Under the pieces are notes generated by a model that saw only the letters and a list, made by a program, of their open reading frames with translations, did not search any database and had not been told where the DNA came from. From Epithemia pelagica (lineage: Eukaryota; Bacillariophyta; Bacillariophyceae; Surirellales; Surirellaceae), in contig OX337242.1 of NCBI GenBank assembly GCA_946965045.2, positions 2,046,001 to 2,110,000 on the forward strand: 64,000 bases of DNA. The letters are read 5' to 3'. Below, piece by piece: positions 21,740 to 34,638 of the stretch; positions within the stretch are counted from its first letter, which is position 1; every line of letters begins with the position of its first letter. Both the position numbers and the translations under genes were made by a program.

Positions 21740-22879
21740 TTAGGTCGGTGAAGCTCTCCAAAAGGCTCGGGCTCGTCCATGCCATGTGGGTGTACGAGCA
21801 ATGCGCAAGGTTTGCCATCGACGAGGTGGCCACACAATGCATTCCGCCACTCCGACCAAACAATTTTTGGAGACGGGTCCATAGTCGCGGGTATCAATAC
21901 TGCAACTCGTCGTCTCATTGTCTGCAGGATTCATTTGATCGCCTTCCACATGAACCGAGTAGGGTGGTAACAGTTGCAATTGAGAATGACTGCTACTGCT
22001 GGCACCCAGTGATTTGGTGCCGTGTCCACCAACGACACGCTGTTTGGGTACGACTTGCAACCACTGACCGCCCATGGCAATGACTCGTTTAATTTGTAGT
22101 TCGTTAAATTCTTGAGGCGATTTGATCACCACCACTTGACCTGGCAATACCATGGGTGGTCGAGAATAGAACCAGGGGCGAGGCACGCCGGGTGAATGTT
22201 CCAACAACAAGTGTTCGTAATGATCAATTTTGCTCCGCAAAAGTGCCACTTCGGTTGATGATAAGAACCCTTGAAGTTGTGGATGTTGTTGTTCAGACGA
22301 CCGAGCAGCTTTCGATGCGTTTGATGAATCCTTGTCTGACGCCCTGGTAGAACTCTTGTTGTTGTTGTTGTCCTTTTCACTTTCATATGTTGGATCCAGG
22401 TCTTGTGTTGGGTTGTTCTCATCTTTTCCACCCAAGAATCGAAACACCGAAGCTGGAAGCAAGGCTCCGCCATCCGCTTTGCGTACCAGCACCCAATCTC
22501 CAGCCTGTAGGGTAGGTTCCATGCTTCGTCCATCCACGCGAACGACATCGACAAAACAATCACGAATCCAAATCAGAGTCGGAATACTGGCCAAGACATA
22601 ATACGGCCAAGAAGAAGAAGAAGATGACGAAGAAGAAGGAAACCGATGAAAATGTTGTTGTTGCTGTTGAGAATGCTGATGATGATAATGCTGATATGCA
22701 CTATTCGTTGAAGAATAGAACCTTCTTTGAGCGCCATTTGTCAACAACCAAGCAAATCCATCTCCCGATCGTTCCAGATGGAGTATCGAGAGATCTTTCC
22801 TCCATGTATGTCTTGTTTCTGCCCTTGCATCAAGCCATGTGACGAAATGCTGTAGCCGTCGATGTGATCTTCGAAGCAT
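21740..22879 (-). CDS. IMP2: IMP2-type inner-membrane signal peptidase, copy B
   Basis: 379 aa from ATG 22879, exactly the length of copy A. An in-frame extension to 22975 exists (32 more residues) but has no counterpart in copy A, so the internal ATG is preferred. The Ser-nucleophile block DGRSMEPTL, the Lys block QIKRVIAMGG and the Imp2-type C-terminus (DYGPVSKNCLVG, IVWPPRRWQTL) are all intact. Differences from copy A cluster in the presequence and the low-complexity linker and are mostly single substitutions plus a small codon deletion. Both copies therefore look able to encode an active peptidase. Mitochondrial Imp2 normally works with Imp1; no Imp1 gene lies in this window. Confidence 0.88.
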   Translation of the reverse strand: MLRRSHRRLQHFVTWLDARAETRHTWRKDLSILHLERSGDGFAWLLTNGAQRRFYSSTNSAYQHYHHQHSQQQQQHFHRFPSSSSSSSSSWPYYVLASIPTLIWIRDCFVDVVRVDGRSMEPTLQAGDWVLVRKADGGALLPASVFRFLGGKDENNPTQDLDPTYESEKDNNNNKSSTRASDKDSSNASKAARSSEQQHPQLQGFLSSTEVALLRSKIDHYEHLLLEHSPGVPRPWFYSRPPMVLPGQVVVIKSPQEFNELQIKRVIAMGGQWLQVVPKQRVVGGHGTKSLGASSSSHSQLQLLPPYSVHVEGDQMNPADNETTSCSIDTRDYGPVSKNCLVGVAECIVWPPRRWQTLRIARTPTWHGRARAFWRASPT

Positions 22880-23494
22880 GGTGCAGCTCTTGACTTGCAA
22901 AACAACTCCCTCCTCCTGGTTTCGGAGAGACAATTGACTTGGTTCCAATCTGATAACGATCGTTATCGTCGTCAATCTTCTACACTCCAGTAATTTGATA
23001 TCTAATTTATTTTATATTTCTTTTGAAAGATATCATTACCCCGATAGAGATTTTATAGAAAATAGCCTGATAAAACCCGGCCTTAGAAAGATCCATCGAT
23101 GTTTCGGTTTTCGTCGTTCGTCTCCCTCATTTTTTCAGCAGCGGGAGTCGCAGTTGCGGTAAAACGCAACGTAGGTAGACCTTGTGGTTGTGTGAACATT
23201 TGAAACAAAGGAACAAGTACATACGCACGATGAAGGATTCCTCTACTAGGGTTGGCAGGACATGTCGCAGGTTTTCGAGTGAAACCCATTCCTGTGGCCA
23301 TGGAAGACGGGTTTTAAGGTGATCCGCACTGCAACTCCGAAGAGTGACGGATCGACACTTTCTATTCCACACTCTGTGATATCCATTGTGAAAAAGAAAA
23401 TGGAATGACAGGGATTGATTGTGAATAGATCTTTTCTTACGAGGGATGGGAATTGCTTTTTCATTGATATCCGCAATAGGAAGAGGACACCGCA
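22880..23494. promoter_or_regulatory. Bidirectional promoter region, unit B
   Basis: Counterpart of 8736-9321, with the same conserved blocks separated by indels. No gene is seen. The 3' end, just before the DUF3638 ATG, has the same TGATATCCGCAATAGGAAG sequence as unit A. Confidence 0.5.
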
Positions 23495-26400
23495 ATGGTC
23501 CTCACAGAGCGGCTTCTAGCCGGAATATATGACCTTCCTCATGTTCGCGCTTCGTGTCTTCAAGATCCTAATGATTGTGAATCTTATCGCAAGCTGTTCT
23601 GGGAAATGCTACGTCCCTTATGGGTAAGTCAGATTAGCAGCAGTGTTGAGTTTCAGTAAGTCCTCTTCTTACTCATTCTGCGCCATATTACCAGGGAGAG
23701 AAAACTGGCAAAGACTCGGATTCTGCGGCGGCCTGCAAACCACCATTGGATTGGTGTTCCGATGATGAGATCCAAGCCATCCGTGAATGCAAGACACTTC
23801 TGGAGGATGGAACCGATAGTCTCATTAAGTTCCTCACGTTTTATCCGGAATATGGAAGTGCCCTGTGCGTCCTTTCTCGGAAGGAAATGGTTGGGGAGGT
23901 GTCCATCATGGTGGTGGGGTTGGACAAGTACGAGTTTTATGTCCATCCCAACGGAACCCAAGGCCCCGAATACTACGATCATCTGGCAGTTGCTAGAGAC
24001 TACAAACCCCTTCATGCAGGACTTGTCCTTGAGTCTGAACTAAATAATGTCATGGAGTCGTTTGAAGAGCTTCTCACTGAGGGTCAAACGAGAACAGGAA
24101 ATCACCGATCGGCAAAGTTCAATAAACAAGGACATCAAAAAACTCCCGCTTTCATTCTCGCCCTAGCGAAGCAGGCCTTGTTCAACACCAGCACGCCTGA
24201 AGAGCCAAAAGGAGGATTCACGGACAATGGTCTTCACACTGGGGGGAGACCACGGAACACATGTTTCCCACTAGTTAGGTCGTTGTTAAACTTCCGTTTG
24301 TCCCAAGCTGCTGCTCATCAGGGTGCTGATTCGTTATTTCAACGTCTTGTCACTTTCTTTGATCTTCGAGTGGCCGATGAGTACTTGAAGTCAGGAAACG
24401 CCTTCGGAGCCAGTGTTCCTGATGGCATGAAAAGGATGAATCATGACAAGGCGATGACTATTCTGAAGACCGCTTCTCGAAGATTTTCAGTCCTCGACGA
24501 GACAAAGTTGCAAACAGATGGCCTTCTCAAATACGCCAGATTCATCAAGGGAGAAATAGAGGCGAAAAGAAATCTTATTCAAGAATCAGAAGCTGCAAAA
24601 TATACATTGGAAGAACTCCGCAATGAAATGAAACGGGATGGTGCCTTCAGAAATCCACGTTTAGCGATTGACATGGAAACACCATCATGTTCTGCATCTT
24701 CGATTTCCGATGTCCGCGCACGGGCAAGAAGGAACATTGGGCTTTTACCTGTCTATGATTGGGAACGTGGTCTTGACATTCAAAGAATGCACGATTGGTG
24801 CATTTCGGCACATTTTTCGTCATGGACGCAACCTGAGGACGGTTGGTTGTTGTTGGGGTAAGTTAAATAGTTCTGGATCGACTAAGTGGCGAAGCACTAA
24901 CCACAAACTGAATAATTTCAGGACGATAGAAGAATTCTTCTGGAAATTGGCTGAGCGGGAAGGGGGTATTAGCGAGGACACAGCCTTCGATGCCCCGCGT
25001 ACCGCGATCGTCGCAAAAATTTTCAATCGCTACAGGGAAGTTGTTCACTTTATGCTAGCTAAGCTTGGCAAGGCCTATCCACGAAAAACGGAAATATATG
25101 GTCGTGAGAAATTAGTGGCCTGGATAACATATTGCCTTTGTTTTGCTCAGATCAAGGCTACATACGGTGAGGATTTGCCTGGTATGGGTGTTTGTTTGAG
25201 GTATCAAGATCTCGAGCATACCGTAATTTCAAGCAGGCGTTTGATGCGAGTGCTCCATATTGTGAAGATTTTCTTAATGGATAGGTATGAAGAAGGAAAA
25301 GAGCTATTTTCCTTGCGCTGTCACGATACAACGTTCTCTATGGGGGAAGTCTTTGCAAGGAAACACATGAAAGCATTTCGCGAGGCAGAAGCAAGAGATG
25401 CAAAAACACGAGAAACAAACTACTGGGCGAAGGTTCAGAGCAAAAAGCGATCTTTATCTTCTTTGCGGGCCGAGCTTGCGAATCTAGAGAGCGATCAACG
25501 AAAATATCAAATCAATGTTGATAGGGCCCAAAAAGATTACAATCGCTCACTATACAATCGCTCGTTGGAGGACGATCTCAATTACTACCAGTCCGAACTA
25601 AACAAGGTCAATAGTTCGATATCATCAAAGAAGTCAGAAATCGAACAGATGAACGTCGCACCAGAGTCTGTTATGCAACCCTTGCCTGAAGATGATGGGA
25701 GAGCCTTCCGATGGCTTTTCTTTTTGAAGATGCCCGATTCCTTAAGACTTCTGGCAACGTTGAGCTTCACTGCCCAACAGATGCTCATGCCTAAAAGTGG
25801 ACTTTTCAAATCTCAAGATAATGGCAAGAATTTTCCAAGAGTTAGGATTAAATCCGATTCGATTGTAAAATACCATCAGGACCAAAAGAGGGTTGCAACA
25901 TACTGCGTACCAAACTTTGGTGGCTCTGCTGACGGCCAAGTTCGTCTCCACACGCATATCCCCTTTTCCTCGGTTATACCACAGTTTCAACAGAAAGTTG
26001 ACAATATCCACGGATATCGAGATGGTGTGTGGTATCCCGACGCATGTCGCCCTCGGATGAGCTGGGACGGAGGTGTTCATACATGGGACAAGTTTGATGG
26101 AGAATTCGATCCTTTTAGTAGTTCCAGAGAAGCTTCTATCTTGTTTTGCACGGAACAAGTTCAGGATTCGTCGCTGCAATGGGCATTAAAGCAAGATGGA
26201 AGTACAGATAAGACTCGAGGGAACATACCCCTTTCGACGCAGTCCTCTAAACCAAACTACCTGTCGATCACTGAATACCTCTGTTTCTGCAGACTGAGGG
26301 CATATCCCATGCGTCAGATGAGAGACGTTATAGCATGCATTGGAGACCGAAGTCTTCCACTTCATCAAAAAGATGTGCAAAAACTGATTCTTCAAGTTAT

Positions 26401-29400
26401 GTTTCATGTGGGATCTTTGAGTGACAGCAACGTCGAGTCCCAGAGTTTTCGGTGGAAGAGAGATTTGTATGATCAATCCAATTGCGGGCTTGTGCATACT
26501 GCCGATGCCATTCTGAATAGTGTAGGACAAGATCTTCAGGAGACACCAAGCAACGCTGAGAGTACCTATGTTATTGGAGCCATTTGCAACTTCTTATCTG
26601 GGTGGACAGGTTCCCTGAAAGCCATTTCCCGTGGTCTTGGCGTAGCTCTCAGTACTTGGGCAAATGATATCGAAACAAGAGTACAAGATGCTAAAGGAGA
26701 AGAAGACATTAGTGATTTGAAATTGAAACAGTCGCTATTACTTCGCCGAGCTATACTTTGTTTTGCAGGAGGACCACTTAATGATCTTGATATTGAGAAT
26801 GTTGTTGTGAACACGGTTGAAAGTAAGAATCTTTGCCTGTCTGACGAGGACCAATCTGGGTGTATTGCGTCCGAGTGCGTTGGACTCGTTGCCTCTCGGC
26901 TCCAAGAGATATTGAAATGCGTCAATAGAAGACCAGATATACTTACCAGAGCTCTGCGAAAAGTTGTCGTGGGGGCACCGGACCAATTGGAATGGAAATT
27001 GTTCGTCGATCCGACCTCTAAGGTCACACGATCGGCTTGCTATGAAGCAAAGAATAAGGACTGCTTGTATACGGTGAACCTTCTTACCGGTATTCTACTC
27101 GTTGACGGTCTTCCACCAGTCTCTTTGCCCAAAGAAATCCTTGATCACCCTCTGTACAAACGGGTCTTTGGTACTAAGAATTTTGAAGTAGTCACGAAGA
27201 ATGGAATCCTAGAGACAACAAAACTCACGGCTGGATGCACGTATCAATTTTTAAGAACTAAGCAGAAGCTTCATGTGACGGAGATTGAATCCTCGACGAA
27301 GGAAGAGCATATGCTTCTTGACTGGACAACTATCGATCAATGGGGCGCAGAACTTCAACCGAGACTTGTACAAATGCACAGCCACTGGATAAACATGCAA
27401 AACCAAGTTATTGCTCTTCGAGGTCAGCCGTTTCATGACAAGCACATCAGCTTTCTCCTGACGTTTTGTCTCGACTCGAGCTCCGTAAGGAGTGAAGTCG
27501 AAGTTTCCCCACTCGTGATTCCAGATCACCGACGTTCAATGCCTTTGTTGAAGTTGATTGATCAGACTTCAACATTCAGATTCAGCCGCATTCTTGTTCC
27601 ATTCGACTTATCCCAAGTCGGCTTGTGGAAAAACGTACTCGAAAAGTTTGAGCATCCTGATTTTATACACATCATGCGAGAATCTTCAGGTCTTATCCGT
27701 CTTGAACTACCACGTTTTCGACTAACGTTTGACTTCCAAAATGGTTGCTTTGTTTGCAAGGAGTTGCGTGGCTTCACTCTCTGTGAGGGACAGATCCTAA
27801 GTGGAACCATGAATGGATTCATTCGATACATTGTTCTAAAAAAGCCTTCTCAACTATCGCAAGCAACAGATGTGATGGAATTGAGAGACAACGAAGTATT
27901 AGTCATCATCCCGGATGGAATTGTACGGCAGGAAGATGGAATCGTGAGGGTTGACGATAGGGACTCTTCATGTAGCGCGATTTGTAATTGGTTCCAGTAC
28001 GCTCTGCATCCTCGTTATCGAACGCTCCAAGCATGGACTACAACAGCTCGAATACATCTCGCCTGTATCCATTTAGCTTCAAGTATGATCTTACCGGATT
28101 CCATGTTTGGCCTGACGGGCTCTGAAAGAGCTCTACAACTTATAAGAGAATGTTGGACAACAAAGCCGTATTCACCGCCAGAAAGGATTGCTTTGGATAA
28201 TTTGATTGATCTATCACGTGGTACATGTCCGAACATATTCCTATTGTGCCTGGACAACCTGAAGTGTTCCGAGCAAGTTGCTTTCCTGTACGAAGACACA
28301 GATTCCGCCGACTATGAGCCTAGATACACCCCCGAAACGGGAAGTAGCGATGATTTGCTTGCCCACAAATGTGATGACAGCGTGCGCATGGCTCTCTTGC
28401 CCCAGGAGATGCTGAGATTAAGCCTTGACGACGAGAGAAAACCCGTGATTCAAGGCCTCGGTCCCTTTTACCAGCTTGATGATGATGGGTTGTCCATTTC
28501 TACAACAACAAAAGTAGATACTCTTGAGCAGTCGTTGTTTAGTCTTCTGAAACCTCGAGTGATTGGCAACATAAAGAAAGAATTTCCATTGGATCATATG
28601 AAATCGAATTGCAACTCAGGCGTCGAAAAGGATGTCTTTGAGGACACATTTGCCAGTTGGAACAACTTTGTGACTGGATTGCGTGAAAACACTTCCGTTT
28701 TCAACTGGTTTGAGAGTGTCATGACAACGAAAAAGGAAGTCGAAAAGGAAACGAAAGCCATTTGGGACTATGTTCACCGATCCTTACATGATGCAGCACC
28801 GGGCGAACTCCAGAATAGGCTATCGTTTCATCGATTGACCAACATTCTCCCTGCGATTATTACACCGATGGATCTGATCAAGGGTGTTTATGATCCAACA
28901 TGGCTCTCTTGTATCAATCCTACACTCTCTGTGCAATCGCAGATGCTGGTGAGAGATGCCATCCTGGAATGGCTGAGGTTAGTTGTTCTTGGAGATAAAA
29001 TCAGACGACTCGAAAAGTTCCGCTCCGAGAACAAGTTCGAAGATATCAAGAAAGAACTAGGGTGTACCAGATTGTGGAGGCCTGCGAACCACCCTTCTTG
29101 GGTTGCCTTTGAAGTAGACCAGGGTATTCAGATAAGACCTGAACAAGCAGTGGTCGCTCAGCATCTACTCAATAACCCAAGGCATGTGGTACAACTGAAC
29201 ATGGGCATGGGTAAAACGAGTAAGTTGCAATGAACTATGAGTCCTCGTTTTATGCCGTAGTCTGACCATTTTGTCTGTTGAAAGGGGTTATTTTGCCTTT
29301 GTTGATTATCCACTGGGCCTTTCACCACAGAAGCAGTGAGATTACGCGCGTAAATATTTTACCGAGCCTTTTCGCTGAAGCCACGGGCTTCTTCTCGGGT

Positions 29401-32400
29401 TGCTTGACGAGCAGTATAGCAAACCTGCGAACATTTCAACTACCATTTTGTCGAGACGTGTCTCTCGACGATGGAAGACTTAAGAAGATTGCGAGGCTAT
29501 TGGATCAGTGTCGAATCTCCAAGGGATTCTTCGTCGTATCACCAGAGCATCGGCTTTCCATGGAGCTTAAGGCCCATGAGCTCTTGATACGAGGTCAGGA
29601 GGACCTGGGCACGAGGTTGTCTGAAATTAATAACCCATTGTCCTGGCGGGATGTGCTTGATGAAAGCGATGAACTGCTTCATCATCGATATAGACTTATC
29701 TACGCTACTGGGGCTGTTGAGAAGCTTCATGGTGGCCCAGATCGCTATAAAGCTGCGCAGATACTTTTGGATCGTACTACCTCTTGTGACAATGTGAAAA
29801 AATTCATAGAACAGAATAAGGTCACTTTCTTGCCCATCACAAAGAAGAATCAAGAGTCAAGAAGGAACCTTCGAATCAATTCCAAAACGATGACGGAGTC
29901 TCTGGCCTGTTCATTTCATGAGATTCTTTTCCAGTCAATAATCGATAGTCCACCATACGGCCTCGAATGGCTCAAGGACCACCCGGAAAGTGAACGAATG
30001 AAAGATTTTGCAGTGAATCCCAGAACTTCCATGAGCAACATGAAAGGCTTGGGCCTCACAGACAATCGTATTCAGTCATTGCTTGCATTTCGTGGATTCT
30101 TGGCAGGACGCATACTATTGAGTTGCCTTGAGAAGCGCCACAGAGTAAGCTACGGGATTGCACGACCAGGCAAAAAACGAATCGCAGTTCCATTTCGTGG
30201 TGCAGATACTCCCGCTGAGCGATCAGAGTATCAACATCCAGACGTGGCCATCATGTTGACATGCCTATCGTACTACGAAGATGGTCTGAATGAAGACGAA
30301 TTATGTGTGGCCTTCTCTGAACTGTTGTCGTTGGCAAGAGAATCCAAGAGAAAACAATACAAGGACTGGTTTGATTCGTCTTTAGACATGATGAAGGAAA
30401 AGCGCTTTGATCATTCCAGTATTGAAACAATCGAAAAGATTGACCTCACGAATGCGCCGCAGTTCCAATACCTTGCCAAGTTTTTCTCCCACAATAGGCC
30501 AGCGGTAAATTTTTGGTTGAACACATGTGTTTTCCCTGACGAAATGCAACATTATCCTTATCGAATGACTGCGACATCATGGGACCTTGCTGAGAAACCC
30601 GCCGGAGGGTGGCTCGGTGGATTTTCTGGCACGAATGATAACCATCGTGTTTTGCCGTTGCAAGTTCGGCAGTACTTTACCGACCCCAGTACAGAATATT
30701 CAAATCCTGAAACCGAGAATATTTGGAGGTCGCTCATGGGAACTAATGGGCTTATGATAGACTCTATATCTAGGCATACTCTGGGCTGTCATGAACTTGC
30801 AAGCGTTGATCCCGTCGACGAAATTCTGCAGTTCATTACCAATTATCATAAGCCAATTCACGCTCTGATTGATTGTGGTGCTCTTCTTGCTGGAATTTCT
30901 CGATCCAAAGTCGCTTCAAGACTACTCGATGGGCTTACTTCTGAGCTAAGAGGAGTTACTTTCTTCGATCGTACCGAGTGGAAAATTATGGAGAAGGATC
31001 AGCGCACGCTGCCTAAGAATGAGTCCCCAGTTCACGAAAGTGACTCTTTCGCGTTCTATGATGAACCAAGATGTCGAGGTTCTGATTTGAAGCTCGGATG
31101 TGACGCTGTAGCGGTCGTCACACTTGGCCCTCGGTTATGCAGAGACAAGTTTATGCAGGCAGCCGGCCGACTGCGGAAGCTTGGCAAAAACCAGAAACTC
31201 GTGATTGTTGGAACCAAGGAGGTCATGACAAATGTGCGAACACTCGTAAACAAGACACAAAGCGAAACAATTTCCCCTCTTGATATTATTGAGTGGACTC
31301 TAAGGAATACGATGGATTCCGTAGCTGAGGCGTGTCTACCTTGGGCATCACAGGGGCTCTTTCATGCAACCTCATACGGTAATCCTGACCTCGTTATCGA
31401 AGAGGAAATGTCGAAATTGGAGGATATGTATGGAGAAGCATTTGTTGATATCAAGGCAGGTGCGGCTGTCGCAAAAACGAAGGATCACTACATTAATAGG
31501 AGGATGGAGCGCACTCAGAAGACCATGTCGCCGGATTCCCAACATCTGGTGCACTTAATAATGGAGCAATCTAAGGGATTTGTCGACATCTCAGTAAATT
31601 GCACCCAAGGCACTGACGAAGAATGCGAGCGAGAGATCGAACTTCAGCGAGAAATTGAACAGGAAGAAGAAATTCAAATCCCAAAGGTCGAACCAAAAGA
31701 AGAGAGAGATTGGGAACTCGGCCGTATTTTCTCTGCAAGAGGGCCAGACAACCTTCCTTCGGAGGCAGGAATCCAGAAAGTTTCCAAATTCGTACTGGAG
31801 TACTTGGATCCGACGTCAGTCAGTCAGATGAAATGGCATGATTCTGTATACGGTACAGAAAACTTTTTTGTTTCGGTTTCGAGTGAAAAAGTTCTTAACA
31901 AGTATCTCCGGTTAGTGGATGCTGCGCTGTTTTTCCCTGCGACAAACGCAGTGCTTTTTCTCTCAGAGCGGGAGTCGGACCTTATCCTTGAACGGATGTA
32001 TAACAGCTTTGGGGCTGCGAAAGTAGCAAGAGGAAATTTCCGGGTAGTACTCTTCCATTTGATGTTTTCTCGGACGGCAGCCGACGGTAATGTTAAAAAG
32101 GTCCAACCGGGTGCTTTGACCATGGGAATCACAGACAAGAACGAGCTCGCGCCATGGAACCAGCTCCTTCCGGACAGCATTCTTGCCTCTATGCAACTCT
32201 TTTCCGGAGAGACGGTGTTTCCAAGAGAACAGCGTCAGTTGGAGTTGAAAAAGATAATTTGCCCTGGAACTGTCGAACCCTTGTCAGTGCGCGAAGGCCG
32301 CGCCATGGCTGATATGCGAGGATTTTCCCGTTGCTACCCATACAGTGACCTGGAAAAAGTATGCAAAGAAGTCGAAAAAGAGTATGAATCAAAATCATTT

Positions 32401-32439
32401 GTGACCGTCGAAAAGATTGACGCAGATGTAATGAATTGA
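23495..32439 (+). CDS. DUF3638/DUF3645 giant helicase-like ATPase, copy B
   Basis: Exons 23495-23623, 23695-24857, 24922-29219 and 29285-32439 give 2,914 aa. Exons 2 and 3 have exactly the lengths of copy A (1,163 and 4,298 nt), with introns of 71, 64 and 65 nt. The landmark motifs are retained: IRPEQAVVAQHLL, P-loop NMGMGKT (Lys1862), LDESDELLHHRY, GGFSGTNDNHR, RGADTPAERSEYQHPDVAI and QAAGRLRKLGKN. Elsewhere exons 3-4 differ at about four residues in ten, including the coiled coil, yet no frame is broken. Retained open frames over ~8.7 kb of coding sequence with this divergence point to maintained function in both copies. Family and role are as for copy A; the 3' end is convergent with the channel pseudogene. 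Confidence 0.92.
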
Positions 32440-32540
32440 TACAGTCTTTATACATCAAATAGGTAGTCATCGTTTCGGGTGCAATTACTTAAATGTGTAA
32501 CTGATAAGTTTATCAAGAAGAGTGGGTGAGTTTTCATCCT

Positions 32541-34182
32541 TCATTTACGTGGGGCTATTGCTTCCTCCAACGTGACAGCTCCAGAGTGGTCCTTGTCTAG
32601 CAAGTCAAAATTTTGCTTGAGCACTTCCACCATTTCGACCGTCAGCTTTCCTTGTCGTAGCAACTGCAATACCATGAAATCGCTGAGATGCAACGGCGAA
32701 TGCTGCCCCGGTGGCAATGGGCTGTAGGTATTGCGGGTCGATGTTAAGTGACGCGCCAAATCGTATTCATGCTGGGACAAGGGTCGTGTCAAGGCACTGG
32801 CTTCGAGCGCCTTGGCTTGTCCATCGACCAGCACTTTGGCAAAGTGACCCAAGGTCAAGGCAAAGAGAGGAATACCCAGCAAACAAAAGATTCCACAAAA
32901 AATGGCGGGTTGTGCGTCCAAAATACCCGTGACTTGGTCCACTTGGGGTGCCGTGAGACCACCCGTGGCCAAGGCGGAAATGGCAAAATGTGTAGCAGTG
33001 ATAAAGTCCCATTGTTTATGAATCATGCCCCATACAATGCCCATGGACACCCACAAAACAAACACAAGGTAGATGCGATGCTCCAACTGCCAGGCCTTTT
33101 GTATCGAGGTTTGTACTGTTTGAAACAAACGGCGAGGTGCCGAAGTAAGACCTCCTTTCTCCTGTTTGTCTTTTAAGGACTGCACAAGTTGATCAATCCC
33201 ACGATGGGTCCCCACAAACTCTTGCATATGAATGACTCCGTCTTTGAGCTTATCAAATTTTGTCCACAGTTGATGAATCTCATGATCGTCAATGCTATCC
33301 ACAAAATGTAGATTCTCTCCACTTTCATTCACCCTGCCCTCGATTGCCTCCGTTTCGTTACTTGACACACGAAACACCGATCGAATCAACGTTTTTGAAT
33401 TCTTCATATGTAAGAACTCCTGTATGGTCCACATCGGCTTGATCAAATACTTGTTTTTCGAGCCAAACTTCGTATTCTTGTATCGACGGTGTGGACAAAC
33501 CTTCGACCGCTTCTTGAAGAAACAAGGCCAGGGCACCGACAATGACAGAGGCTCCCAACAAAATGTAAGCAATCGTAAAGGCCTTGCTGACCAACTTGGT
33601 TTCATACACTTGCGTACAAAATCCAATCGACATGCCCGCATCCACTGCATAAAAAAAGGCCTGATGGAGGGGCCAATCGTTGCACACAGAATAAAACAGG
33701 GATCCGACGGATACCCAAACCACTACAATCATCATGCAGCTCCGATAGAGTCTCAGTGGATTGTACGTATTCTGCCACGTCGATATCGCCACCGTACCAG
33801 CAGTGTCATTGTGAAAGTCGTTGTCGTCGTCCACTCGACTGTCTGCTTGGAGCGCTGTGCTGCTGTTGTTGTTGTTTGGAACAAACCCCAGTGTCCGACG
33901 TTTTCGGTATGGATGAATCAGAATCTGAGAAACCAAGGGAAGCTTCTTTTGGATCTCTTGCCACCAAGGTGCCAGTGGCAACATTGGTTTCGTTCTGTTG
34001 GTCCTGATTGTTGTCACGTTGCCGACAATGAAAGAAATCGAAGAGAGTGGCCGCCATTGTCGCCAGTTCTTTGGATGAAATCTTGCCCTTTTCGCACAGG
34101 AGGGTTGCACTCTTTGTGACAACAATACCAACAAAGTTAAGAAACCATAATATCGTCGTCGTTGGCCAACCATGTGCCACAT
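32541..34182 (-). pseudogene. EF-hand two-pore channel, copy B, single frameshift
   Basis: Minus-strand counterpart of 18454-20085. Both Trp codons that are stops in copy A are intact here. However, a T run at 33392-33396 has five T where copy A has four (around 19304-19307). This shifts the frame just after the first EF-hand and splits the gene into an N-terminal frame (34182-33358) and a C-terminal frame entered upstream of 32541. The pore loops, TM segments and both EF-hand loops are otherwise preserved. A 1-base homopolymer difference could be an assembly error, in which case copy B would be the functional gene. Confidence 0.82.
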
Positions 34183-34638
34183 GCCATCATGTTATATCAT
34201 TTCAGATTTCAGATCCATCTCATCGCGAAGATTGGATGGCATCCCGAAAGATACCGGATGATGTACTCAATCTGTCATAGTACCTCCGACATGCCCTCAT
34301 TATGGCTCCCAAGCGGTGGTGAGTATTTTTGAAGGTTGAATCGTTTGTAGGTAAACTTTGTCCGACTGGGGAGTACTTGGTCTGCGGACTTCAGAATACT
34401 GCACAGATCTGCGACTGCGCACATTTAGATCCTCCGTGCAGACTCGTTCTTGCGTACTCGTATTGAAACAATAATTTTTTCAATATTGCCCCCGTCACAT
34501 TTTCAAGGAGCAACAAAAATGAACGATTGCTTGTTGTGGTGTCAATGGTTTGAGCCGATCCCTGTTTGGTTGTCTCACAAAATCAATAATCATCCATCAA
34601 CCAAAACATTCTCTTACTTCTCTATACCCATAGACAAC
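34183..34638. promoter_or_regulatory. Divergent intergenic region, channel/ankyrin, unit B
   Basis: 456 bp matching 20086-20519 with small indels. No additional gene is seen; it should carry the ankyrin copy B promoter. Confidence 0.4.
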
